This document shows positions 1 to 11,357 of a stretch of DNA of 64,000 nucleotides, in pieces (within the stretch, counting starts at the first letter, position 1; each line of letters begins with the position of its first letter). Both the position numbers and the translations under genes were made by a program. Location: contig SNVD02000426.1 in assembly GCA_013180625.2 (NCBI GenBank), positions 777,001 through 841,000 on the forward strand, read 5' to 3'. The notes below the pieces were generated by a model. The model worked only from the letters and a program-made list of their open reading frames with translations, was not told the DNA's origin and ran no database searches. Source of the stretch: Boswellia sacra (Eukaryota; Streptophyta; Magnoliopsida; Sapindales; Burseraceae).

Positions 1-401
1 CTTTTAAGTGACGGTCAGGTCAGGGAACACAACATGCTCAAAATTGGTGAAAAGTCTTCTTTAATTGTTGAACATTTGTTTAGGTGATTAAGATATATTT
101 AGACAGCTTCAGTTAACTTCGATAAATAATGAACTTGTTACTAGACAAAGGCAAGGCAAGGTTACAATTTTAAGATTCTCTTACTTATTTAAAGATTTAC
201 TTGTTCAATATTTCAATTATGGTTAAAGTCCTTTCACTATTGTTGGGGATTGTATCTCTATTCCTTACTGTTATTTGGGGGTTAGTGGATGAAGTGCGCT
301 AGTGATTTTCTATAATATACCAACCTCTGTACAGTATGCTGTTTGTATTGAGCATGAATGTAGATCCCATTTTTTAACTTGATAATTGCAATATGATCCA
401 G

Positions 402-2036
402 TTTGAATGGAACTGATTTTCTTGAGAGATTGAGAGGCAAGAAGCTGGTTTTCGTGGGAGATTCACTGAATAGGAACATGTGGGAGTCTCTAGTATGCAT
501 TCTCCGCCATAGTGTCCAAAACAAGAAAGGAGTCTATGAGATTTCAGGAAAGACGGAATTTAAAAAGAAGGGTTTTTACGCTTTCCGATTCGAGGCAAGT
601 TTCAGGAGATTACTTCGTCTATTGTAAGAAACACTTTATTTTGCAACCCTCTATCTGACAGGTGATTCATTTTCTGTTTCTGTAGGACTATAACTGTTCT
701 GTGGACTTTGTTGGTTCACCATTTCTTGTTAGACAATCTTCTTTTAGAGGTAAAAATGGATCCATGGAGACACTGAGATTGGATTTGATGGACCAAACAA
801 CCTCAATGTACCATGATGCTGAAATCCTTGTCTTCAATACTGGTCACTGGTGGACCCATGAGAAAACATCTAGAGGGTAAGTTCCATTATTCTTTTTCTT
901 GACTAGTTTCATGTTGAATCTACCTAGCCATTAGGGTCTTAACAATTGTAAATTCTATGGATTTTTTTTAATAATATTACCATTTGTAAGAATGAGATGG
1001 TGATAGAAAAGAGATATTTTTCTATGTTGCTACAAGTCTTCAGCATGACATATTATAATTCAATCCTACATTTGACATGTTACACCTGTTTTTATATATT
1101 GATCTGGTATTTTGTGGTCTCACAGAGAAGACTATTACCAAGAAGGTAATCATGTGCACCAAAGACTCAAGGTGCTAGAGGCATACAAGAGAGCACTCAC
1201 CACTTGGGCCGGATGGGTTGACAAGAACATTGATAGCAGGCGAACTCTGGTCTTTTTCAGAGGGTATTCAGTCACCCATTTTAGGTAGAAGGCTATTGTT
1301 CCTCTCTGCTTAGCGTCTGTTTGGTGAATTAATATACCGTTTGCCTTAGTTTGCTATGTTCTGTTAAAAAATTGTGCTCTTCTGACCCTTTTAGATAATT
1401 TTCCTTGATCAAACTCAAGGAACATATTTCCTGGCTGCCTCTGGTGTCGCTAGGCCTTCTTTTGCAATGAATTAATCTTTCATATAGTTGTTTATTGTTG
1501 AAACAGTCTTGGTTTTTTAGAATATCCATTTACAGACAACGACCTTCTTTGGCAAAATTGATGCTGCAATGATCCATTCTGTTTGTTATATCTAAGTGAA
1601 AGATTGTATTGTTTGAAGTTTTCATTTACATAGAAGGCTAATAGATATAAGTTTTAGGGTATTCTTTAACTTTATTTGACCATGTGATGTGGTTTGATAT
1701 GGTTGCAGAGGAGGCCAATGGAACTCGGGAGGACAGTGCCACAAAGAAATTGAGCCAATCTTTAATGGAACTTACTTGAAAAAGTATCCTTCTAAAATGA
1801 GGGCTCTTGAACATGTGCTTCAGGAGATGAAAACACCTGTAATATATCTGAACATTAGTAGGCTTACAGGTTTTAGGAAGGATGGGCACCCTGCAATATA
1901 TAGAAGGGAGTACAAGACTGAAGAAGAACGAATTGCTGCTGAGCGAGCTCAAGATTGCAGCCATTGGTGCTTGCCTGGAGTGCCAGACACTTGGAACGAA
2001 TTGTTATATGCTTCCCTCCTGAAGACTGGAGGGTGA
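402..2036 (+). CDS. Trichome birefringence-like (TBL, DUF231/PC-esterase) protein, 3' part of gene
   Basis: Four exons fit one frame: 402-594, 686-876, 1126-1284 and 1709-2036 (stop TGA). They encode about 289 C-terminal residues. The GDS motif of the esterase-like fold ([17 protein letters not shown]) lies about 19 residues into this part, and the C-terminal DxxH block reads [15 protein letters not shown]. In between are typical family stretches such as GHWWTHEKT and [23 protein letters not shown] proteins are Golgi type II membrane proteins that O-acetylate cell-wall polysaccharides, or are thought to. The exon opens at an AG (400-401) in the middle of the conserved [12 protein letters not shown] block, so the N-terminal anchor and TBL domain must lie on exons before the window. 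The first intron (595-685) has a GC donor. The member and substrate cannot be told from this part; it resembles the TBL2/TBL5/TBL6 group. Confidence 0.93.
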
Positions 2037-2879
2037 CCATGGAGAAAACAGAATCGTATACTGACCTGCATTACATAATCATTTGTTAAACTATTCTAGA
2101 TTTTTCCCGCCTAGTTCACCTGACGAGAGAGTTTTTCAATTAGGCTTAGAATTGTTCATTGAGCTTGTGCAAAGCAGGCAAATTAGAGTTACTACCACAC
2201 ATGTATATTTAACCTTTCAAATTACGAACAATGAAGCGAGGTTTTTCCAATACACTTGAATTTGTGGCTTGTTTCCAAGTTGCAATTCTAGTTCTAAGAC
2301 TATAAAATTTTATGGATGTTTTTCAGCTGAAGGCAAGGTTGGGGGCTAAGATGTTGTAAGATTTTCAGGAGTGGATTTATAAAAAGTGACGCAGTTTGGG
2401 GATAGATTATGGTTTGACGCTACTTACCCGAATCTCTAGTATTCAATCATATTTTTCTAGATATAGCGCTTGCTGCGGGGTTTCTTTCAGTGCAATGTCG
2501 AAGAATACATATATACGCAATTTGCGCTGAAGCGTTAGTGGGACGCCCCATTGAAGAACCCTTTTGCCTGAATCTCAACGGAAGAAGTCCGAATTTGATG
2601 TTACAGTGCATTTGCAATGAAGCCGTTTCCAGTTTCTATGATGGCTCTGCCCTATTCTGTTAAATGGTTTTATTGGATAGGTACGTCCTCCTAAATAACA
2701 AGTACCTTGCGAGAAGAAAAGCAAAGAAAAAGAGAGTGTACACATTTAAAGTCTAATTTTCTCAGCCTTCTCACAAGATCCATGACTTCTGACTCTGAAG
2801 ACTCCGATTCTCAAGTAATAAGGGCTTAAGTCCCAGAAACTTGGAAGTCGAGCATCAATGACACCATTGGAGACTACTA

Positions 2880-3330
2880 CAATTTCGAACATAACACACG
2901 TGGAAAATTGTAAATCTCCACCCGCCGCACGAACCCACAATAACAGAGAGAAGCAGAGAGAAAAAGAGAAGCCAGAGAGGAGAGAATGATTATGATCACT
3001 ATTACCAATTTATTATCTCCTTAAATATGCAGAAATTCATCAGCAAACAATCATGTTTGCTTAGAGATTCTGCTTATAACACACAAACTGCTTTTATTAC
3101 ATATTCATACCATACAAAGAGCTATAATGACATAACATAAAGAGATAACAAAAGCCATAACCAGACTCGTAACCGAGCCCATTGCCGTTTCGTGACTTGC
3201 CGGTTTGCCATGCAGTAGCCAAAATCTCTGCTAGATTCCAAAGGCTGCTCCTTCTATATTCGTATATATTATGTAGTACTCTCGCTTGCTAGCAAAGCTG
3301 AGGACTAAAGCACAGGCAAACTGTTGAATT
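2880..3330 (-). repeat. Possible LTR fragment of a retroelement
   Basis: Read on the minus strand, the stretch has long T/C-rich runs, a segment ending in repeated TCTCTCTGCTTCTCTCTG, then a GC-richer ATTGTGGGTTCGTGCGGCGG block. This layout is common at the R/U5 end of plant Copia-type LTRs. I see no partner LTR, no target duplication and no coding remnant, so it could be a solo or truncated LTR, or an ordinary sequence with this look. It is a weak call based on texture only. Confidence 0.2.
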
Positions 3331-5234
3331 TCGGAGGAGAATGAGAGATCCCCTCACCCCAAATCCACCCCCAATTGCTTTATCAAGATCCATGGAATGA
3401 TTCTTCCCAAAAGATTTCCATGCCTATCAACTTTAGCAAATTGATAGGCTGATTCCAATGCAGCCTTCTTAATAAAGCTAGTGGGGAAGTTTTAGTCTAT
3501 GCCTATAGCCTTTAAATAGCTGATGATTGAGAAAATTGTTTTCTTGAAAAGTTAAAACTAGATAAATCATCTCATCTCCTTACTTTTTCTTTTGAATTTC
3601 ACCACTAAAAGTTGCTAACTTGCTAAGGTTGAAAAGTCCCTAATAATTTGCAATTGTCCCCATTAGATGACTATCTTGCCCTTCACCCAATGACCAACCA
3701 TGTATTTTGAACTATTATAACCCAGGCCTTAGAACCTGAATCTGCCCTTTAGGAGGGTTTGAAACACTTTGTACACACAACTTGATTATAATTAATTACT
3801 GGGTTTCCCGTATCCCCCAGATTAAAATATTAAGCTTCCTCCGGAAAGCTACCAGAATTCATGTTACTTACGATGAATTTCTTGAAGATTTTTAGGCCAT
3901 AGGGAAGGATATTAATGTAAATAATACAAAGGATCGGCAGGCACACAACTTTTTTCTTTGATGTATAACTTTTGATTATTGGACGCTTCTTACTTTTCCA
4001 TTGCATCAGTGGATCCACTAACTCATGCTCATCTCCAACTTTTTTTTTTTTCAACTCCAAATCCTTCTGATTGTCCACTAATCCCATTCTTTTCTGGCAG
4101 CCAATGTCAAGCCAGCTCGAGCTTTGGCTAGCCGTTGACAACTTTTATTAAATCTATTAGAATTAGAATAAACCCATCAGCTGTAAAAAGCTGGCTAGCT
4201 CAAAAAATCAGCTGACAGTGTCCTAGCCAAAGCCAAAACATCAACAAAAGCTATAACAATTTCTTTAAGTGCGTTCTTTACAATCTTTAGGGCATTCCCA
4301 CACTGTTCCCATTATCGACAAGCAATATTGAAGCGTGTCATTGCAGATGTGGGCTGGCTATTTGTGAAGCGGAAAAGTTCAGTTCATGGCCTGGACTTAC
4401 AAGTGCCTTGTCATTTTTCTCTTTTTCAAGTTCCTTCTAATTATTTCTTAACCTGATTTTAATGGATTTTTATGCAAAAGGCAGGTGGTCTCCCCCTCAG
4501 AAATGCACCCAATTGTAACAGTTAGACTATCCACTTATGCCTTTTAAGTTTTAATTATTTGACCCAAACAAACAACCATCACTCTCTAATGCTATACTTT
4601 AAAGAGTAGGTCATTTTTCTAATATGATACTTTCTTCTTTTTGCTCTTATATAGTGACATCGGTTGCAATAGTTCTCTTCAAACGATAATCTATTTCCAT
4701 TATTATAAAATGACAAGCCACTTTGGGTAAGTTGGAAGAAAAGTTAGAATGGAGTGAGACATCCTGAAATGACTGAACAGACCATTATAACTCTTGGCTT
4801 ACTGCTTCATGACTTCAGTTTTTAATTAAGATACGATCGATCCCATGATGGATTTCAATTTTGCATAATTATATTTTTAGTCTTCCTTGGTGTAATCATT
4901 ATCGTCATCCACTTGCCACTAACAATTGGTCATAGGAAAATCTGGGTCCCTCTTGTAACTTTCTCATCTCAAAACGTGTATTCGGATTCGGAGAACACGA
5001 AAATGAAACATTCTCCAAGCTTAAAAGCCACCAGGGCACCAATCTTTGTGGCTGAAAGTTGGGATATACTTGACACAAATATTGTGCATTGAATTGAATT
5101 GAAGATATTCGCAACACAATTCTATATTGCCACAGCCACTGAAATAATCTAATGCCTGGAGACCTTGCTTCTCTATCCATCCCTTAAAAGTCGCCAACTG
5201 CAAAAAGGAAAAACTTTTTTCTTGGATGTTCTGA

Positions 5235-5237
<3 letters not shown>

Positions 5238-5280
<43 letters not shown>
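5238..5280. repeat. (CT)n microsatellite
   Basis: About 21 uninterrupted CT units lie in intergenic DNA about 480 bp before the Gypsy element. It is read directly from the sequence and is likely length-polymorphic. Confidence 0.97.
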
Positions 5281-5283
<3 letters not shown>

Positions 5284-5767
5284 CTTCATTCAAATATATG
5301 GTGTTGTTGCAAGATTGCACCTCTAATTTGCAGTTATGACATATATAATTGTTGCTAGGACTTCTTAACTGCCCATTTGTGTTTCAATTCCAGATTTGAA
5401 AACACAATTTCTATAACCATTCACATGATGCTTTAGGATCATGTAATGGATGAGAATGGCAAAAAGTTCACTAGAATCTTTAGTTACCTATTTAATCAGA
5501 AATTAAAACAAAGTGACCTGTTTACCGTTACTGAGTTAATTGAAATTCCCTAGTGCAGTTTTTTTTTTTAAAATTTATTAATTGATGATATTTGAGTTGG
5601 CATCTCCAACACTCACAGCTTAAGAGAATTTGGAACTGACTGAGGGGCCAAGTGAACCTAATCTTGTCCCTAATGATCAATCTAAACAGGAGTGAACAGC
5701 TCAGCCCTTTCATGACAACCTAATTACTTTGCAAAAACATGGCTTTGTTTGACTGATTGACTATCAT

Positions 5768-6681
5768 TGATACCGGATCTTCGAGATATGACTCTGATAC
5801 CAATCTGATACCAGATCTTCGAGATATGGCTCTGATACCAATCTAATACCGGATCTTCGAGATATGGCTCTGATACCAAATCTGATACCGGGCTGCTGGA
5901 TTATAATAGATGAGGATAGGATCTTCAAGTTGATTATCAACTCAACCAATGGCTGGAACAAGTAGAATGGAACTTAACAAACACTCATTGAAAGGATAAC
6001 AAGCTCATCACCAGGGTAAACACCAATGGGATACAGAAAATTCAACACCCAAGGATGTAAACCAAGGATACAGGGCTCAAACTAACTCACCACTCTATGG
6101 AATCCACCAAGAGATACAGAGTTAAGGAGAAATCAGTATAAACACTGAAATTTCACTCAAATTCGAATTCAAAACTTCACCCCCTTGAATACACAACTTT
6201 AGAACTTAAATAACTTGTAACAACCCTCCAAGCATAGGTAAAAGACAATAATTAAATGATTTCAACAACTACAGCTCAACTACTACATTGACAACTCATT
6301 TTAACTAAGACTCATAAGTAAACTCATTAGGTAATAAAAGCACAACCAACTAAGCTAGAAATTCAAATTCCAACCAACTAAGCAATCAAATTCAAATTCT
6401 AGAGTAGACTTTAATGCACCATTAACTATGAACCAGCTGTGAAGAGATAGTCATAGATTCCTGCAGACAAGTCCAAATGACACATTGACAAATGTGTTAG
6501 AAAGCTGACTTCAAGATCTCTTACAACTACAAATCTTGACATTTAATTCTTTGCACAGTAATACCAGTTCTTTTACGAAATTACCCATCATTTTGGTTCA
6601 TGTGCACTCTTGACCATTGTAATAATTTGCACCCCTTGATGATCTATCATGAATCCCATTGATTGCAACACTCCTGTGTCA
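5768..6681 (-). repeat. 3' LTR of the Gypsy element
   Basis: The LTR is 914 bp and pairs with 10443-11357. On the element's own strand it starts TGACACAGG and ends CGGTATCA. Its U5 end (5768-5880) holds three 38-bp units that each contain a primer-binding-site-like sequence (copies at 5790-5802, 5828-5840 and 5866-5878, the first with one mismatch). A normal LTR would end before the first such site. Confidence 0.95.
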
Positions 6682-7967
6682 AGCTCCCTTGGTTGAGAAA
6701 AACTCGACCTCGAGTCTTGGTTGTTGTTTTCACCAAGATAAGGACTAAGGTCAGAGACATTGAACGTGTTGGAAACACCATAATGCTCAGGTAGCTCAAC
6801 TTTGTAAGCATTCTCTCCAATGCGTTGTAAAACTTTGAATGGTCCATCAGCTCTAGGCTTCAACTTGGCATATTTGCCTGGAGGAAACCTTTCCTTTCTA
6901 AGGTGTATCCACACTAGATCTCTTCTTTGAACTCAGCATACTTCTGATGTTTGTTTGCTGTAGCTTTATACTTCTCATTTTGCTTCAAAATCTTCTCTCG
7001 GACTTGTTCATGCAGCTTCTTGATGTTCTTAGCTCTCTCCTCTGCATCACTGCTAAATTGAGTTTTGGAAGGAATAGGAGCTAAATCCAAAGGACTTATT
7101 GGATTCTTGCCATAAACAACCTCAAAAGGACTATGACCAGTGGTTTGACTTAATGATCTGTTGTAAGCAAACTCAACTTGAGGTAAAACAAGATCCCATT
7201 GCCGTAAATTCTTACCAACATAACTCCTCAGAAGATTTCCCGAGCTTCTGTTGATAACTTCAGTTTGTCCATCTGTTTGAGGATGATGAGATGAACTAAA
7301 GTTAAGTGTAGTCCCCAGCTTTCTCCAAAGCGTACGCCAAAAATGAGATAAGAACTTTGGGTCACGATCTGAGACTATGGCCTTAGGAATGCCATGCAAT
7401 TTCACAATCTCCTTGAAGTACAAATCGGCCACGTGAGTCGCATCATTTGTCTTGTTACAGGGACAAAATGAGCCATTTTAGAAAATCGGTCAACCACCAC
7501 CATGATTGAATCTTTGTTTCGCTGTGTTCTAGGCAATCCCACCACAAAATCCAAGCTAACATCTTCCCATGGATCATTAGGAACTGGTAATGGAGTGTAC
7601 AAACCAGTGTTCTGCCCATGACTTTTTGCCACAAGGCAAATTGTACACCTCTTCACGTGCTTCATCACATCCCTTTCCATCTTTGGCCAATAGAAGTTTT
7701 CCTTCACAATAGCAATAGTTGTCTCTCCCAAAATGACCGCTAATGCCACTGCCATGTGCTTCATTAATGATTAATTCTCTCAAGGAACATTGAGGAATAC
7801 ACAATTGGTTTGCCTTGAGTAGATAACCATCCTGCAAAACAAATTGGTTAGATGAACTTATTACAGTTACTCCATATTTTGCTGAAATCTGGATCATCCT
7901 TGTAAATCTCTTTTAAAACCTCAAACCCAACAACATTCACTTGCATAGAGGTCAGCAAAGAATGTCT
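6588..7967 (-). pseudogene. Gypsy integrase, multiply frameshifted
   Basis: The integrase pieces lie in order across several frames: the HHCC zinc-binding N-terminus (HGSGISGHFGRD, then CTIC), the catalytic core with LDFVVGLP, IVSDRDPKF and HPQTDGQTE (the D, D and E regions), and a C-terminal part (KPRADGPFKVLQRIG, NVSDLSPYLG). I see no chromodomain. Frame changes fall near 7860, 7727, 7460 and 6916, each explainable by a one-base indel. The last reading frame runs about 94 bases into the 3' LTR before stopping. Confidence 0.9.
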
Positions 7968-9226
7968 TCAGCTTAAGGCATCAGCCACCACATTTTGAAC
8001 TCCAGATTTATGCTTGATGGTAAAGTTGAAAGCTTGAAGAAACTCTACCCATCTAGCATGTCGAACATTAAGCTTATGTTGGCTGTTGATGAACTTCAAA
8101 GCTTCATGGTCAGAATATAGAACAAACGGTTTTGGCAAGAGATACTGACTCCAATGCTTCAAAGCTCGACAAATAGCATACAACTCTTTATCATAAGTTA
8201 AGTACTTTTTGCGAGATGCATTCAATTTTTCACTAAAGAAAGCAATTGGTCTGCGTTCTTGGCTAATAACAGCACCAATACCAATATTGGAAGCATCACA
8301 TTCAACTTCAAAAACCTTGTTGAAATCTGGAAGTGATAAGATAGGAGCTTCTGTCATCTTCTTTTTAATCAGCTCAAAGCTTCTTTGTGCATCTTTTGTC
8401 CAAGTAAAACCATTACCCTTTAAGCATTCAGTGATTGAAGCCATTATAGTACTGAATCCTACAATAAATCGACGATAAAATGAAGCTAACCCGTGAAAAC
8501 TTCGAATGTTATGGACTGATGTAGGAATCGGCCAATTCTGAATTGCTTCAATCTTGCTAGAGTCCATCTGAATTCCATCTTTTGAAACCACATACCCCAA
8601 GAAAATGAGGCTTTTGGTGAAGAACTCACACTTCTTCAAGTTGGCATAAAGCTTTTCACTTTTCAAGGTGTGAAAAACTTGCTGAAGATGATCCAAGTGA
8701 CGCTCCTCATCTTTGCTGTACACAAGTATATCATCAAAATATACAACAACAAACTTGCCAATGAATGGTTTAAAGACAGGTTCATCAACCGCATAAATGT
8801 ACTTGGTGCATTAGATAGGCCAAATGGCATCACCATCCATTCATAAAGGTCATTCTTTGTTTTAAATACAGTCTTCCATTCATCACCAGGTCTCATACGA
8901 ATTTGATGATAGCCACTTCGAAGATCAATTTTTGAGAAGACAGTAGCACCATGAAGTTGATCAAGAAGGTCGTCAAGCCTCGGAATAGGAAATCTGTAAT
9001 TAATCGTGATCTTGTTAACAGCCCTACTATCAATGCACATTCTCCAAGAGCCATCCTTTTTAGGCACCAAAAGAGCTGGGACAGCACAAGGACTCATGCT
9101 TTCCCTCACTAACCCTTTAGTGATAAGCTCATCAACCTGCCGTTGTAATTCTTCGTGTTCTATGGGATTCATTCGATAGGCTGATTTATTTGGCAACACA
9201 GCACCTGGAACAAGATCAATGCAATA
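7968..9226 (-). pseudogene. Gypsy reverse transcriptase and RNase H, frameshifted
   Basis: The reverse transcriptase fingers and palm are clear ([65 protein letters not shown]). Near 8785 the frame slips by one base; the YFDD-type active-site box and the rest ([24 protein letters not shown]) are in the shifted frame down to 7968. RNase H follows with [28 protein letters not shown] and the terminal VVADALS. A TGA at 7968-7970 sits where an Arg codon (CGA) is usual, a second nonsense change. Both enzymes would be needed for cDNA synthesis in the cytoplasm; this copy cannot make them intact. Confidence 0.92.
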
Positions 9227-10340
9227 TTATATGTCTCTCATTGGAAGAAGGCCTGGTGGTATCTCATCTGGTACAACATCATGGTATTCTTCAAGAAGAT
9301 ACTTCATCTCCAAAGGCGGTTTGTTACTAACTTCATTTTCTTCTAACAACAAGAACACATAAATTTCACTTCCCCTCTCCAACTCTCTTCTACATTCTGT
9401 TTGGGTAAGCAAAGCATTTCCCTCCCCTTTAGTAGGTTTAGGAACACCTTCTAACTTTGAAGGACCCAAAATAACTTTGACCACATCTTTAAAGAATGTA
9501 TAAGTATTCCTATAGCCATCATGCATTACTCTCCTATCATACTGCCATGGTCTACCAAGAAATAAATGACAAGCATCCATAAGAACAACATCACACCATA
9601 TTTCATCTTTATACTTTTTCCCAATAGAAAATGAAACAAGGCAGCGTTTGTTTATCTTTATCTCGTTATCTTTCCGAAGCCATGAAATCTTGTAAGGTTG
9701 AGGATGCTTCTCTGTTTGAAGACCAAGTTTATCAATCATCTCCGTAGACACCACATTTTCAAAGCTGCCACCATCAATAATAATGTTGCACACCTTGCCA
9801 TGAGAAGTACATCTGGTATGGAAGATATTTTTGCGAAGCCAATCATCTTCTCGTTCTTGGGCAATACTCAAACTCTTTTGAATAATAAAGAGAGAATCAC
9901 CTTTATCAGCATAAGTGACTTCCCCTTCATCAACAAAGTCTGGACTACCGAAATTGATCAAGGCATCTATCTCGATCTCTTCATCACTTTCGTAAAAGTC
10001 ATCAAATATTGGTGGTTTTCCATGATCCTCAAAGAAGTCATGGTCTACTTCATCATTCTCCACCGATTCATCTTTATTAGAAGCATCATTATCATCATAA
10101 TTGCCCAAAGGACTTTGATCTTCTACTTCTCCATGCATTCCACCTGTGAATTCTTTATTTTCCAGAATTACTAAATGTTGCTGGAGTTGTTGGAGCTGCC
10201 GCATAAGATCTTCAACGATCAAACGTTTCTGGACTTGCTGAAGTTGCCGCCTGAGATCTTCAATGATCAAATCACGTTCATCTCTTTGAGAAGGAGGCAA
10301 TTGGGTAGTAGAAGCAGCTTTGTGAGTATGACCAGCCATT
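9227..10340 (-). pseudogene. Gypsy gag remnant plus aspartic protease
   Basis: The likely start is MAGHTHKAA (ATG at about 10340), followed by a glutamine/leucine-rich coiled-coil-like stretch (RRQLQQVQKR, MRQLQQLQQH) and an acidic segment. The frame then goes directly into the retropepsin region: HTRCTSHGKVCNIIIDGGS holds the catalytic Asp in an IIDGGS form common in plant Gypsy elements, and FLGRPWQYDRR is the flap-distal block. The capsid domain and the CCHC zinc knuckle that normally lie between the coiled coil and the protease are missing, consistent with an internal deletion. The frame ends at a TAA at 9227-9229 where related elements continue into reverse transcriptase, so this is a premature stop. 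Confidence 0.88.
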
Positions 10341-10348
10341 GAACCAAA

Positions 10349-10562
10349 AGCTCTGATACCAAATCTGATACCGGATCTTCGAGATATGGCTTTGATACCA
10401 ATCTGATACCGGATCTTCGAGATATGGCTCTGATACCAAATCTGATACCGGATCTTCGAGATATGGCTCTGATACCAATCTGATACCGGATCTTCGAGAT
10501 ATGGCTCTGATACCAATCTGATACCGGATATTCGAGATATGGCTCTGATACCAAATCTGATA
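10349..10562 (-). repeat. Tandem array of tRNA-iMet primer-binding sites
   Basis: Six copies of TGGTATCAGAGC(C) (minus strand) lie in 38- or 39-bp units, at about 10349-10361, 10388-10400 (one mismatch), 10426-10438, 10465-10477, 10503-10515 and 10541-10553. Between them is a spacer that repeats the LTR terminus (CCGGTATCA) plus ATATCTCGAAGATC. The plant initiator tRNA ends GGCUCUGAUACCA, so each copy could pair with it over 12-14 bases. By comparison with the other LTR, the copy at 10426-10438 is the site used for this insertion, the three to its right lie inside the 5' LTR, and the two to its left lie in the leader. A 469-codon ORF opens through the array only because the units are stop-free; this part is unlikely to be protein. 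Confidence 0.9.
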
Positions 10563-11357
10563 CCGGGCTGCTGGATTATAATAGATGAGGATAGGATCTT
10601 CAAGTTGATTATCAACTCAACCAATGGCTGGAACAAGTAGAATGGAACCTAACAAACACTCTTTGAAAGGATAACAAGCTCACCACCAGGGTAAACACCA
10701 ATGGGATACAGAAAATTCACCACCCAAAGATGTAAACCAAGGATACAGGGCTCAAACTAACTCACCACTCTATGGAATCCACCAAGAGATACAGAGTTAA
10801 GGAGAAATCAATATAAACACTGAAATTTCACTCAAATTCGAATTCAAAACTTCACCTCCCTTGAATACACAACTTTAGAACTTAAATAACTTGGAACAAC
10901 CCTCCAAGCATAGGTAAAAGACAATGATTAAATGATTTCAACAACTACAGCTCAACTACTACATTGACAACTCATTTTAACTAAGACTCATAAGTAAACT
11001 CATTAGGTAATAAAAGCACAACTAACTAAGCTAGAAATTCAAATTCCAACCAACTAAGCAATCAAATTCAAATTCTAGAATAGACTTTAATGCACCATTA
11101 ACTATGAACCAGCTGTGAAGAGATAGTCATAGATTCCTGCAGACAAGTCCAAATGACATATTGACAAATGTGTTAGAAAGCTGACTTCAAGATCTCTTAC
11201 AGCCACAAATCTTGACATTTAATTCTTTGCACAGCAATACCAGTTCTTTTACGAAATTACCCCTCATTTTGGTTCATGTGCACTTTTGACCATTGTAATA
11301 ATTTGCACCACTTGATGATCTATCATGAATCCCATGGATTGCAACACTCCTGTGTCA
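10443..11357 (-). repeat. 5' LTR of the Gypsy element
   Basis: The LTR is 915 bp and matches 5768-6681 with about 23 differences and a one-base length difference. Its inner edge was placed by aligning the unit pattern of the array: the spacers after the binding-site copies read AATC, AATC, AAATC in both LTRs. This puts the boundary at the TG at 10443, next to the binding-site copy at 10426-10438. ATCAT follows at 11358. Confidence 0.93.

Larger units (their letters stand above)
2037..5762. other. Intergenic region after the TBL gene
   Basis: No gene was recognised here. The first few hundred bases are probably the TBL 3' UTR and flank. About 2900-3300 read on the minus strand has the look of a retroelement LTR end (see separate entry). 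A short inverted pair, GCTTTGGCTAGC near 4120 and CTAGCCAAAGC near 4223, flanks a stretch with a 103-codon minus-strand ORF that has no recognisable domain. A CT microsatellite lies at 5238-5280. The rest is AT-rich and featureless to my reading. Confidence 0.5.

Noticed and set aside
1..401. Upstream TBL exon within the first 401 bases
   Set aside because: No frame shows the Cys-rich TBL domain or its CDLF start; the missing exon(s) must lie before the window.
9698..10174. 158-codon + strand ORF inside the Gypsy element
   Set aside because: It is the antisense shadow of the gag remnant and protease frame.
10267..10636. ORFs through the array and 5' LTR of the Gypsy element that look like a repeat protein
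   Set aside because: They follow from 38/39-bp units that lack stops; the sequence is LTR and primer-binding-site DNA, and a repeat protein there has no family match that I know.
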